Origin: an uncultured Psychroserpens sp.
GTDB taxonomy: Bacteria; Bacteroidota; Bacteroidia; Flavobacteriales; Flavobacteriaceae
Reading direction: 5' to 3'
NCBI RefSeq assembly: GCF_947500255.1
Contig: NZ_CANMRL010000007.1
Span: 1 to 64,000 of the forward strand
DNA: 64,000 bases
Shown: positions 1-9,770 of the stretch, piece by piece
Layout: each line of letters opens with the position of its first letter
How positions within the stretch are numbered: position 1 is the first letter of the stretch
Notes under the pieces: generated by a model
Database searches by the model: none
Told to the model about the DNA's origin: nothing
What the model saw: the letters and a program-made list of their open reading frames with translations, nothing else
Translations under genes and position numbers: made by a program

Positions 1-24
1 TCGTGGGAGAGTAGGTCGTCGCCT
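1..24 (+). rRNA. 5S ribosomal RNA, 3' end only
   Basis: The window opens with a purine-rich stretch (GGGAGAGTAGGTCGTCGCC) of the kind that closes 5S rRNA in Flavobacteria, where it pairs with the missing 5' end. It is followed directly by a strong terminator. The rest of the rRNA operon lies to the left of the window. Confidence 0.8.
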
Positions 25-30
25 TTTTTG

Positions 31-66
31 AAACCCCGTTCTTATTTATAGAACGGGGTTTTTGTT
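31..66 (+). terminator. Rho-independent terminator of the rRNA operon
   Basis: A perfect 11-bp stem (AAACCCCGTTC at 31-41, GAACGGGGTTT at 51-61) with a 9-nt loop is followed by a T-rich tract. It lies immediately after the 5S end, as expected for the end of an rRNA operon. Confidence 0.9.
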
Positions 67-112
67 TTTTGTATACTTATTATTTTTATAAAAGATCTAG
101 AAAAAAAAGTAT

Positions 113-346
113 CTAAGAATTTTTGAACATACTATCCATTATAGTTTTTAATCCTTTAAAAGCAAAGTATATGGCTAGAATACAAAGAATCGAAGCTACA
201 ATTAAAATTGGAATGTATAAGGTTTTTTCTGGATTGGAAAGACCAACATAAAAGAGCGTTGGCCCTAAGAACATTAAAACTAAAGTTAATCCCATAGTTT
301 TAATCCCTTTTACTAATAGTTCTTTATTAGTTCTTTTTGTTTCCAT
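113..346 (-). CDS. DUF6095 family small membrane protein
   Basis: Small protein of 77 residues from the chosen start. It has two hydrophobic segments, roughly residues 16-36 and 43-63, a short polar N-terminus and a C-terminal patch of the form FKGLKTIM, which I recall from DUF6095 proteins of Flavobacteriia. The function is unknown and it should sit in the inner membrane. An upstream ATG at 376 would add ten residues and overlap murQ by 50 bp. I prefer the ATG at 346 because the protein then starts with a charged stretch and the overlap falls to about 20 bp. The coupling suggests co-transcription with murQ. Confidence 0.7.
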   Translation of the reverse strand: METKRTNKELLVKGIKTMGLTLVLMFLGPTLFYVGLSNPEKTLYIPILIVASILCILAIYFAFKGLKTIMDSMFKNS

Positions 347-1154
347 TAGTATAGTGTTGTATTGCGGTTCTAACATTTTTGTGCTTTTCTAATAAATGCT
401 CTGCTTCTTTAAAGCTGATATTCAATTCTTTTATAAGCATTTTAATACCTCTATCTACCAACTTATTATTACTCAATTGCATATCTACCATTTTATTTCC
501 TTTTACCTTATTGAGTTTAATCATAGTAGAAGTGGAAATCATATTAAGAACCAATTTTTGGGCTGTTCCAGCTTTCATACGAGAGCTACCTGTTACGAAT
601 TCGGGACCTACAACAACTTCAATTGGATATTTTGACACGTTTGATAATGGACTGTTTTTATTACAAGTAATACAACCCGTAATGATATGTTCTTTATTAC
701 ATTGCTCTAATGCTCCAATAACATATGGAGTAGTTCCTGATGCAGCAATACCAATTACAACATCGTTTTTAGAAATACCATAGTATTGTAAGTCCTTCCA
801 ACCTTGACTTGTAGAGTCTTCAGCAAACTCAACAGCTTTTCTAATAGCTGAATCTCCACCAGCAATAAGACCAATAACTAAGTCGTGAGAAACGCCAAAG
901 GTTGGAGGGCATTCAGAAGCGTCTAAAATGCCTAATCGACCACTTGTACCTGCTCCAATGTAAAATAATCTCCCGCCATTTTTTAGCTTTGAGACAATCT
1001 GCTCAACTAAAATTTCAATTTGTGGAATAGCTTTTTCTACAGCAAGAGGAACAGTTTTATCCTCATTATTCATATGGATCAAGAGTTCATTAACATTCAT
1101 TTTTTCCAAATGATTGTAATTAGAATCTTGTTCAGTTGTTTTTATAAATGTCAT
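327..1154 (-). CDS. murQ: N-acetylmuramic acid 6-phosphate etherase
   Basis: MurQ cleaves the lactyl ether of MurNAc-6-phosphate to give GlcNAc-6-phosphate and D-lactate, a cytoplasmic step of peptidoglycan recycling. The SIS-type sugar-phosphate motif GAGTSGRLG is at about residues 68-76. It is followed by DASECPPTF, whose Glu81 corresponds to the catalytic acid of the family. At 275 residues it is somewhat shorter than the E. coli enzyme (about 298), the difference being at the C-terminus. No anmK, murK or MurNAc transporter is adjacent, so the source of substrate is not shown here. A TAnnTTTG box lies 4 nt upstream of the ATG. The 3' end overlaps the DUF6095 gene. Confidence 0.95.
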   Translation of the reverse strand: MTFIKTTEQDSNYNHLEKMNVNELLIHMNNEDKTVPLAVEKAIPQIEILVEQIVSKLKNGGRLFYIGAGTSGRLGILDASECPPTFGVSHDLVIGLIAGGDSAIRKAVEFAEDSTSQGWKDLQYYGISKNDVVIGIAASGTTPYVIGALEQCNKEHIITGCITCNKNSPLSNVSKYPIEVVVGPEFVTGSSRMKAGTAQKLVLNMISTSTMIKLNKVKGNKMVDMQLSNNKLVDRGIKMLIKELNISFKEAEHLLEKHKNVRTAIQHYTNGNKKN

Positions 1155-1158
1155 AAAT

Positions 1159-1166
1159 CAAAAATA
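1159..1166 (-). promoter_or_regulatory. Candidate -7 promoter box for murQ
   Basis: TATTTTTG on the minus strand fits the Bacteroidota TAnnTTTG box. Only 4 nt separate it from the murQ ATG, which would make the transcript leaderless or nearly so. I see no clear -33 TTG. Confidence 0.4.
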
Positions 1167-1204
1167 AAGTATTTTTGACTTCTATCTATATATTTTGAAT
1201 AAAG

Positions 1205-2026
1205 CTATTCTTGAATCGTGAAATTAATTCTATTGGCTTCAGAAAGATTAAAGTAACCCAAGGCATAATTGTCTGGATTTGTTGTATTTATAATATTACC
1301 ACGCAATAATGCTGGAGTAGTTTGAAAAGGATTGCCTCCTTCTTGTTCACTTTGTTCAATAAGTAAACCAGCGTAATTGAAATAGCGTTCGTCAATTCCT
1401 AAGATTTTAATAGTTAATTCTTGACCAGGAAGCATATCTTCATAAAAATAGGAGAATGTGAAACTTTCCCCTTGGTAAAATCTATCTTCACTTACTTCTA
1501 ATAAGTCGAAATCAAAATCAAATAGATAAAAATCGTCTCGAGTACCATCATCAGTAAAAGTGATTTTTACTTCAGTTTCGTCACCCTCGAATAATGTTCC
1601 ATCACCTTGTTCAACACTATCTATAGAGGTAGTTGGATAAAGTTGAGTTGTCGCTTTAAAGGTTTCATTGTTATAAATCACTGTTAATTCATATAGAACA
1701 TCAAATTCAGGAACTATTACAGAGTTAGCAATTGGCGTATAAAACCCTTGATCCCCTGAGGCTTCAAAATTTACGATTGAATTGTCTTCTAAATTTGTTA
1801 TAAATACGGTCGCATTATTAACTGCAGGCACACTATCGTCAAAAAATGGAGCAGACATTGTTAAACGTAAATAACCATCTATAGTAATAGGATTTTCATT
1901 AAAATAAAATTCAAAAGATGCATCAACGACCAAACGAGGGTCGCTGTTAGGAACTTCAACATCAATTACATCTTCACAACTTGTGAATGTAAAAAGTATT
2001 ATCAAAATATATATTAACCGATTCAT
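1205..2026 (-). CDS. DUF4249 domain-containing lipoprotein
   Basis: 273-residue lipoprotein. A short N-terminus and hydrophobic stretch end in a lipobox (FTFTSC, lipidated Cys17), followed by EDVID and an Asp/Glu-rich, beta-strand-rich body. This matches DUF4249 proteins, which in Bacteroidota are usually encoded next to a TonB-dependent receptor. Here the receptor gene lies immediately upstream with only 3 nt between the two frames. By context it is probably a surface partner of that receptor, analogous to SusD-type lipoproteins but in a different family. The ligand is unknown. Confidence 0.8.
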   Translation of the reverse strand: MNRLIYILIILFTFTSCEDVIDVEVPNSDPRLVVDASFEFYFNENPITIDGYLRLTMSAPFFDDSVPAVNNATVFITNLEDNSIVNFEASGDQGFYTPIANSVIVPEFDVLYELTVIYNNETFKATTQLYPTTSIDSVEQGDGTLFEGDETEVKITFTDDGTRDDFYLFDFDFDLLEVSEDRFYQGESFTFSYFYEDMLPGQELTIKILGIDERYFNYAGLLIEQSEQEGGNPFQTTPALLRGNIINTTNPDNYALGYFNLSEANRINFTIQE

Positions 2027-2029
2027 ACG

Positions 2030-4414
2030 TTAAAATTTAAAATTATAAGTAAACGCTGGTATGATTCCAAAAATGGAGGTTCGAGTTGCTTCGTTTACAA
2101 AGGTATCTTGATTTCTTGCAAAATTAATTGAGGCTGCATTTCTTCTGTTATATAAGTTGTAAATGCTAAAGACCCATTCACCTTTCCATTTTCTATTTTT
2201 ATTTTTTCTAGGAGTTAAAGTTGCAGAAATGTCAATACGATGATATGCAGGTAAGCGTTCACTATTTCTAGCTCCTTCATAAATTGGAACTGTTAAACCT
2301 TGAAATTGAAATTGTCCAGAGGGATAATTTGTAGGCTGTCCTGTTTGAAATATGAAATTCGCTCCAAATGTCCATTTATCATTAAGTTCATAATTTCCAT
2401 TGAAAGAAATATCATGGGTTTTATCATAACCTGTATTGTACCATTCACTATTGTTTATTCCTGTTTCAAGAGACGTTCTTCCAGGTGTTCTTTGTTCAGA
2501 TTTTGATAAGGTATAAGCTAGCCATCCTTTTAATTTTCCTTCATTTTTCCGTAGTAAAATTTCTAAACCATAAGCCCGAGCTTCACCATTTAAAATGTCT
2601 TGTTCAATGGCATTATTTGCGATTAGATTTGCACCATCTATATAGTCAATACGATTTTTTATATCCTTATAAAACACTTCGGTTTCTAAAGAGTATGTAT
2701 TGTCTTTGATATTTTTGAAATACCCAAAGGCATACTGATTTAGTAATTGCGGTTTGATATATTTTCCACTAGGTGTCCAAACATCAAGAGGGGTTGGAGA
2801 ACTCGTATTTGACAATAAATGTAGGTATTGGGCCATACGATTATAACTAGCTTTTATTGAAGTATTGTCATTGAAGGCATAGGCTACAGAAAGCCTTGGT
2901 TCTAAATTTGTGAAGGTTTCAATTCTATCACTCCTACTAAATCGGTTTATATCTATTGGTTCTGCTGCTTCATAAATTTGAAGTTCTTCATTGAATAAGA
3001 GCGGATTATCGTCTTGATATACATTTAATTCATCTTGTCCTAATCGAATAAAATTGCTTAAGCGAATTCCGTATCTTAAAATGAGTTTATTTGATATTTT
3101 GTGTTCCACATCAAAATAACCTGCAAATTCATTAGCATATTTATCTATAAGTTTTTCTCTAACAATTCCTGAGTCTTCACGGTTAGGTTTTATTTCACCA
3201 GGATTAAATTTATAGTAAATATTATTGATACCGTAACTCAGTTGGAATTTAGTATTAAGGTAATGTTTGAAATCATACTTTAGATTAAAATTTCTTATAC
3301 CAGAATCCCATTCAAACCCTACAAAGTCAAGTTCAAGTCCATAAAAATAGTCTGAATATATCAACGAAAGATTTGAAAAGATCTTATCTGAAAATAAATG
3401 ATTCCATCTCAAATTAACGACTGTATTTCCGTAAGTGTTTTCAAAATTATCATCAATACTGAAAACATCACGACCAAAATAACCAGACAAATATAGGTTG
3501 TTATTATCATTTATTTTATAATTGAGTTTGGTATTTAAATCATAGAAATACGCCACATTATTATTTTCGTCATCGATAATAGGCAAGAATAAGTGTGCAT
3601 AAGACGCTCTTCCTCCAATAAGAAAAGCACCTTTATCTTTAACAATAGGTCCTTGAGCTAATAAACGACTGGATACAGCTCCAATTCCACCACTAAGTTT
3701 ATAATTTTTGCTGTTCCCTTCTTTTTGATAGATATCCAATACTGAGGACACTCGTCCACCATAACGTGCAGGAATTCCACCTTTATACAATTTTAAATCT
3801 TTAATTGCGTCAGGATTAAACACAGAGAAAAATCCAAATAGGTGTGATGAATTAAATATAATCGCTTCGTCTAATAAAATTAAATTTTGATCAGCCGAAC
3901 CTCCTCTTACGTTAAATCCAGAGGCACCTTCACCAGCATTCGTTACACCAGGTAAAAGAGTTATTGATTTAATGATATCTACTTCACCTAAAACCACAGG
4001 CATTTGTTTGATAGTGTTAATAGATAAGGCATTAACGCTCATCTGTGGCTTCTTTATATTAAGCTTTTCTACATCTTGTTCAATGACGACCTCATCAAGA
4101 CTTTCAGAGCTTTCTGTTAATTTATAATTGATGGTTTTATCTTCGGAAAAAGAAATAGTTTCAGAAATGGTCGTAAAGCCTAAATAGCTAATCTGTATTT
4201 TATAGTCACCTTTGGGAAGTGAAATAGAGTAGAAACCATATTCATTAGTATTCGTTCCAGTTTGAAGTTCAGGAAAAATAATATTCACTCCAATTAGAGT
4301 TTCGTTACTATTACTATCGGTAATTGTACCACTTAGTGTGAACTTTTCTTGGGCATATATACAATTGGTAATAAACAGAAATAGAAGGAGGAGGCTTTTC
4401 TTAATTAACATCAT
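2030..4414 (-). CDS. TonB-dependent outer-membrane receptor with CarboxypepD_reg-like domain
   Basis: 794-residue outer-membrane transporter. A signal peptide (about 1-21) precedes a CarboxypepD_reg-like beta-sandwich (about 25-110; motifs FTLSGTITD and NEYGFYSISLPKGDY). The plug domain (about 120-230) contains GFNVRGGSADQNLILLDEA, and the rest is a beta-barrel ending in an aromatic C-terminus (YNFKF), typical of BAM-inserted proteins. It should import a ligand using TonB/ExbBD energy; the sequence does not reveal the ligand. It lacks the long SusC N-terminus and is paired with a DUF4249 lipoprotein rather than SusD. A TAnnTTTG box sits 4 nt before the ATG. Confidence 0.92.
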   Translation of the reverse strand: MMLIKKSLLLLFLFITNCIYAQEKFTLSGTITDSNSNETLIGVNIIFPELQTGTNTNEYGFYSISLPKGDYKIQISYLGFTTISETISFSEDKTINYKLTESSESLDEVVIEQDVEKLNIKKPQMSVNALSINTIKQMPVVLGEVDIIKSITLLPGVTNAGEGASGFNVRGGSADQNLILLDEAIIFNSSHLFGFFSVFNPDAIKDLKLYKGGIPARYGGRVSSVLDIYQKEGNSKNYKLSGGIGAVSSRLLAQGPIVKDKGAFLIGGRASYAHLFLPIIDDENNNVAYFYDLNTKLNYKINDNNNLYLSGYFGRDVFSIDDNFENTYGNTVVNLRWNHLFSDKIFSNLSLIYSDYFYGLELDFVGFEWDSGIRNFNLKYDFKHYLNTKFQLSYGINNIYYKFNPGEIKPNREDSGIVREKLIDKYANEFAGYFDVEHKISNKLILRYGIRLSNFIRLGQDELNVYQDDNPLLFNEELQIYEAAEPIDINRFSRSDRIETFTNLEPRLSVAYAFNDNTSIKASYNRMAQYLHLLSNTSSPTPLDVWTPSGKYIKPQLLNQYAFGYFKNIKDNTYSLETEVFYKDIKNRIDYIDGANLIANNAIEQDILNGEARAYGLEILLRKNEGKLKGWLAYTLSKSEQRTPGRTSLETGINNSEWYNTGYDKTHDISFNGNYELNDKWTFGANFIFQTGQPTNYPSGQFQFQGLTVPIYEGARNSERLPAYHRIDISATLTPRKNKNRKWKGEWVFSIYNLYNRRNAASINFARNQDTFVNEATRTSIFGIIPAFTYNFKF

Positions 4415-4418
4415 AAAA

Positions 4419-4426
4419 CAAAATTA
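4419..4426 (-). promoter_or_regulatory. Candidate -7 promoter box for the TonB receptor operon
   Basis: TAATTTTG on the minus strand fits TAnnTTTG and lies 4 nt upstream of the receptor ATG. A TTG lies 16 nt further upstream, a shorter spacer than usual. Confidence 0.35.
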
Positions 4427-4471
4427 AGAAAGAACTATCTGACAATTACAGCATTAAAAGTTAATTAATTA

Positions 4472-5407
4472 TTAAAAAGGGAGCGCATTAACATCAACAT
4501 TTCCGCCAGAAATAATGATTCCAACTTTTCTGTTTTTAAATTGATCTTTCTCTTTTATAACAGCAGCTAAGGCTACTGCACTTGAAGGTTCTATAATAAT
4601 TTTCATGCGTTCCCAAACATAACGCATGGCTTCAATAATTTCATTTTCGGTAACTCTTATGATGTGTTTAACGTGTTTTAGTATAATAGGAAAATTATGA
4701 TGTCCTAATTGTGTTCGTAAACCATCTGCAATAGTATTTGCAGTATCGTTAGTTTCTATTTTTCCTGATTGTAACGAACGATAGGCGTCATCAGCTTCAA
4801 ACGGCTCGCCTCCAAACACATTACAGTCATTTCCAAAATAATGAGCAGCTAATGCTGAACCAGCGATTAGACCACCTCCACCTACAGGACAAAACACAGC
4901 ATCTAGATCAGGTTGTTCGTTAAGTAGTTCAATACATGCTGTTCCTTGACCTAGAATTACATCTGGATCATTAGATGGATGTATAAAAGTTGCATCTGTA
5001 TCATTAACTATACTGTTGGCCGCATTTTGTCGTGCTTCAATATTAGGTTCACATTCTATGATATATCCTCCATATTCTGATACAGCATTCTTTTTTACAG
5101 AAGGAGAATTAGATGGCATCACAATGGTCGCTTTAACTCCCAAACTCTGTGCTGCAAAAGATAAGGCCTGAGCAAAATTTCCTGAAGAATGCGTCACAAC
5201 ACCTTTAGCTTTTTGTGCATCGGTTAATTGCATAATTGCATTTGTAGCACCACGCATTTTATAAGCACCTGTTTTCTGAAAGTTTTCACATTTAAAAAAA
5301 AGTTGAGCTCCAACTAATTTATTAATGAGTCTGGAACTCAAAACAGGTGTATTATGAATAAACGGTCTAATTCTATTATGGCAAGCTGTAAGGTTTTCTT
5401 TTGTCAT
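4472..5407 (-). CDS. PLP-dependent threonine/serine dehydratase or serine racemase-type enzyme
   Basis: 311-residue fold-type II PLP enzyme. Lys50 in KTGAYKMRG is the expected Schiff-base lysine, THSSGNFAQAL (about 72-82) is the substrate-binding loop, and GGGGL at 176-180 is the phosphate-binding turn. The C-terminus carries SGGNVD. The short length without an ACT regulatory domain and the SGGN ending resemble the serine racemase / threo-3-hydroxyaspartate dehydratase / catabolic threonine dehydratase group rather than biosynthetic IlvA. It probably deaminates L-threonine or L-serine, or racemises serine; motifs alone cannot separate these. It appears to be a single-gene unit. Confidence 0.85.
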   Translation of the reverse strand: MTKENLTACHNRIRPFIHNTPVLSSRLINKLVGAQLFFKCENFQKTGAYKMRGATNAIMQLTDAQKAKGVVTHSSGNFAQALSFAAQSLGVKATIVMPSNSPSVKKNAVSEYGGYIIECEPNIEARQNAANSIVNDTDATFIHPSNDPDVILGQGTACIELLNEQPDLDAVFCPVGGGGLIAGSALAAHYFGNDCNVFGGEPFEADDAYRSLQSGKIETNDTANTIADGLRTQLGHHNFPIILKHVKHIIRVTENEIIEAMRYVWERMKIIIEPSSAVALAAVIKEKDQFKNRKVGIIISGGNVDVNALPF

Positions 5408-5439
5408 TCTGTAAATTTACAACTTGTTTGATACAAAAA

Positions 5440-5465
5440 AAAGACTGTCTTTTAAGACAGTCTTT
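5440..5465 (-). terminator. Rho-independent terminator of icd
   Basis: A perfect 10-bp stem (AAAGACTGTC, GACAGTCTTT) with a 6-nt loop is flanked by A/T tracts on both sides. It lies between icd and the PLP enzyme and terminates minus-strand transcription from icd. Confidence 0.8.
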
Positions 5466-5487
5466 GATTTTATATTTAGCTTAACAT

Positions 5488-7722
<2,235 letters not shown>

Positions 7723-7757
7723 TTAGTGTATAGAAAACGCTTAGTTTTTAAGCTGTG

Positions 7758-7765
7758 CAAATATA
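7758..7765 (-). promoter_or_regulatory. Candidate -7 promoter box for icd
   Basis: TATATTTG on the minus strand is an exact match to TAnnTTTG, leaving a leader of about 45 nt before the icd ATG at 7707. Confidence 0.5.
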
Positions 7766-7904
7766 CAAAAAACTAAAGTTTCTTAGAAATGTAAAACTCG
7801 CATAAACAGTGCTTTTTATTGAAGTGTGTTCTTTTATGTAAGAAATTATGAAATCGATAATTTATGACGTTACTTTTATCAATTTCAGAAAAAGGAGTTA
7901 AAAA

Positions 7905-8480
7905 TTAGGCCTCAATCTTAATTTGATAAGTATCTAAGAGTCCTAGCACATTTTCTTTAGAGAATATAGCATGTTTAATTATATTGATTTCTGGATTAAT
8001 TGATAGATGATATGAATTGGTGAAATCAACTTTTGTCAAATTAGAGTGATTAAAAACGACTTGATGTAAATTACAATTATTGAATTTAGAACCACTTAGA
8101 TCTGTATTGGTAAAATCGCTTTGTTCTAACTTACATTGGTCAAAAGTGGTCTCTTTTAATTTCAAATCTTGAAAAGAAGCGAAGTTTAATTGCGATGATT
8201 TAAAGGTCATGGACATTAAGAAAGAATTGCATTCATGAAATGGAAAACCTACCAACTTACAATTATTAAATAAGACGTCTTTAAAAATGGCATCTTTTGC
8301 TTTCACCATGCTAAAATTGCAATCTATAAATTCACAATCCATAAAACTAATAGTAGAGATATAGGATTCTGAAAAATTACAATTAATAAAAGTGCAGTTA
8401 TCGTATTCAGCCTTAGGAAGATTAGTGTTGGTGTAGTTTACATTCTTGTAGGTTTTATCACTAATAAAAGGAAAGTTCAT
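7905..8480 (-). CDS. Pentapeptide-repeat protein (Qnr-like fold)
   Basis: 191 residues made almost wholly of A(D/N)LXX-type pentapeptides (for example CTFINCNFS, CEFIDCNFS, SDFTNTDLSGSKFNNCNL). They should form a right-handed quadrilateral beta-helix from about residue 10 to 155. After the repeats comes a non-repetitive tail with a dimerisation-like C-terminal helix ending YQIKIEA. No signal peptide, so cytoplasmic. Proteins of this size and shape include the Qnr/MfpA DNA mimics that protect gyrase, but Bacteroidota carry many homologues of unknown role, so I claim only the fold. It stands alone between a roughly 200-bp spacer and the gene-free 8.5-9.2 kb interval. Confidence 0.85.
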   Translation of the reverse strand: MNFPFISDKTYKNVNYTNTNLPKAEYDNCTFINCNFSESYISTISFMDCEFIDCNFSMVKAKDAIFKDVLFNNCKLVGFPFHECNSFLMSMTFKSSQLNFASFQDLKLKETTFDQCKLEQSDFTNTDLSGSKFNNCNLHQVVFNHSNLTKVDFTNSYHLSINPEINIIKHAIFSKENVLGLLDTYQIKIEA

Positions 8481-8532
8481 ATATGCTATAGTTTATTAAT
8501 CAAAGTTATAAAAAGGAGAGCATATAAAAAAC

Positions 8533-8577
8533 AAAAGCCATATCACTGTAGCAGAACTACTTTGACATGGCTTTTTT
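8533..8577. terminator. Bidirectional terminator-like hairpin
   Basis: AAAAGCCAT (8533-8541) pairs with ATGGCTTTT (8567-8575), and a small inner stem GTAG/CTAC lies within the loop. A tracts on one side and T tracts on the other allow function in both directions. It would end the minus-strand transcript of the gene-free interval to its right. Confidence 0.6.
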
Positions 8578-9037
8578 GAGATAGCTACACGTGACCTATT
8601 TAACATCACTGTTAAAATCAAAACAACTGAGCTTGCGCTCTCTTGTCTTTTTCGGTTCAAGCTTCACTATTTCAATGAAACGTTTCATAACTTTCAAAAT
8701 GTATTGACCTGTTACTAATCAGTTTCGTTTTAGATTGTTTTCCTTGATGTTTATTTCTCTTAATCTTTCACTTTCGTGTTGGAATGCCTCAATAAACATT
8801 GCTCATCCTTTTCACATTCACTTTCGCTCCTGTTACTTTTTCAAAGCTTTCCACTTCAACCAAATCACCTGCTTACACATCTAATTTACCTCAAGTTTCA
8901 TGATTCTGCTACTTACACGCTTACACCTGCAGTTTTCAAAACCTCAAAAAACAATACTATATAAAGAACGTTGCTTTATTACAATTTAACATAAATTCGA
9001 AACTTAATTCAAAACCAAACTAGGTTTGTTGTTAATT
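8578..9037 (-). ncRNA. Candidate structured RNA transcription unit, or a decayed gene
   Basis: No convincing protein gene fills 8481-9190. The minus strand is purine-rich, as transcribed strands here tend to be. The interval has a promoter-like site on its right (9044-9074) and a terminator on its left (8533-8577). Local hairpins on the minus strand are GAGC-GCAA-GCTC (8629-8640), CAC-GAAA-GTG (8769-8778), CAAT-GTTT-ATTG (8790-8801) enclosed by GAATG/CATTC (8815-8819 with 8782-8786), and TTTAAC-N6-GTTAAA (8599-8616). Two have GNRA tetraloops. Minus-strand open frames are short, about 26 to 40 codons; the best-looking is 8596-8688 (30 residues, MKRFIEIVKLEPKK...). They switch frame, so a degraded gene is the alternative. 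It does not match RNase P RNA, tmRNA or SRP RNA as I know them. Confidence 0.35.
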
Positions 9038-9043
9038 GTTTAG

Positions 9044-9074
9044 CTAAAGTATGTTTTTGTTTGAGAATTCCAAA
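9044..9074 (-). promoter_or_regulatory. Candidate promoter for the gene-free interval
   Basis: On the minus strand, TTTG, a 19-nt spacer and TACTTTAG resemble the Bacteroidota TTTG/TAnnTTTG pair with one mismatch in the -7 box. The transcript would start near 9037. Confidence 0.35.
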
Positions 9075-9133
9075 TTTTTGACCGATTTAGATATTCACAT
9101 TTTATAAACCATAGTTATTAACAAAAGTTCATA

Positions 9134-9163
9134 ACTAAAAAAGCCTTGACATTTGTCAAGGCT
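9134..9163 (-). terminator. Rho-independent terminator of rplS
   Basis: A perfect 9-bp stem (AGCCTTGAC at 9142-9150, GTCAAGGCT at 9155-9163) with an ATTT loop is followed on the minus strand by a T run. It lies directly after the rplS stop. Confidence 0.85.
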
Positions 9164-9190
9164 CTTTTGAAATTATGTGGTCGAAGCTTA

Positions 9191-9541
9191 CTATCTTCTA
9201 ACTTCTTTAATTCTAGCTTTCTTACCAGTAAGACCTCTAAAGTAGTAGATTCTTGCTCTTCTAACTTTACCTCTTTTATTCACTTCAATTTTTTGAAGTG
9301 CAGGTAAGTTAATTGGGAAGATACGTTCTACTCCAATAGTTCCAGACATTTTTCTAATGGTAAATGTTTGAGAAGTACCAGATCCTTTTACTTGCAGTAC
9401 AACACCTTTAAAGAACTGTGTACGTGTTTTGTTTCCTTCTTTAATTTCGTAATACACTGTGATTGTATCACCTGCTCCAAATTCTGGAAAATCTTTTTTT
9501 GTTACAAATTCGTCTTGTACAAATTTTACTAAAGAACTCAT
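9191..9541 (-). CDS. rplS: 50S ribosomal protein L19
   Basis: 116 residues from the chosen start (MSSLVKFVQDEF), the standard length of bL19. Family segments are FGAGDTITVYYEIKEG, RTQFFKGVV, GVERIFP, and the basic tail with VRRARIYYFRGLTGKKARI. It binds 23S rRNA at the 30S/50S interface. An in-frame ATG at 9580 would add 13 residues that do not fit the family, so it is rejected. A promoter (TTG, 19 nt, TATCTTTG) lies about 70 nt upstream and a terminator follows, so it appears to be transcribed alone, although trmD is only two genes away as in classical trmD-rplS operons. Confidence 0.97.
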   Translation of the reverse strand: MSSLVKFVQDEFVTKKDFPEFGAGDTITVYYEIKEGNKTRTQFFKGVVLQVKGSGTSQTFTIRKMSGTIGVERIFPINLPALQKIEVNKRGKVRRARIYYFRGLTGKKARIKEVRR

Positions 9542-9612
9542 TTTATTGTGTTTATAAAGTTGTTTCAAACCAACATTCACGATTCTCGCCAGAGGTTAAT
9601 CCAAAAGTGGTG

Positions 9613-9642
9613 CAAAGATAATTAATAATTGATAATGCGCAA
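9613..9642 (-). promoter_or_regulatory. Promoter of rplS
   Basis: On the minus strand, TTG at 9640-9642, a 19-nt spacer and TATCTTTG at 9613-9620 match the Bacteroidota promoter form well. The leader would be about 65 nt, which leaves room for autoregulation of a ribosomal protein mRNA, though no specific structure is recognised. Confidence 0.55.
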
Positions 9643-9663
9643 TTATTAATCAATAATTTTTTG

Positions 9664-9770
9664 GGCGTTTCGTTTGGCTTTTTCACCAAGCCAAACGCCA
9701 GGCTTTTTGCAGTCGCTCTCTGCGAGGAGCTCCAACAATGCTGCCAATCCTTAACGCGTTAGTCCAAGAA
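9664..9770. repeat. GC-rich intergenic palindromic element, flavobacterial repeat type
   Basis: This stretch between rplS and the small membrane gene has a base composition unlike its surroundings. It begins with an inverted repeat (GTTTGGCTT at 9672-9680, AAGCCAAAC at 9688-9696, flanked by GGCGTTT and AACGCC). It continues through GCTCTCTGCGAGGAGC and ends near CCTTAACGCG. The word order resembles a dispersed intergenic element I recall from other Flavobacteriaceae genomes. Only one copy is in this window, so repeat status cannot be shown here. Confidence 0.45.

Noticed and set aside
379-783. 134-codon plus-strand frame opposite murQ
   Set aside because: It lies wholly antisense to a clear murQ gene and shows no known domain.
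8776-8964. 62-codon plus-strand open frame in the gene-free interval
   Set aside because: It is antisense to the purine-rich strand, pyrimidine-rich, has no family-like features and no promoter or terminator in its direction.
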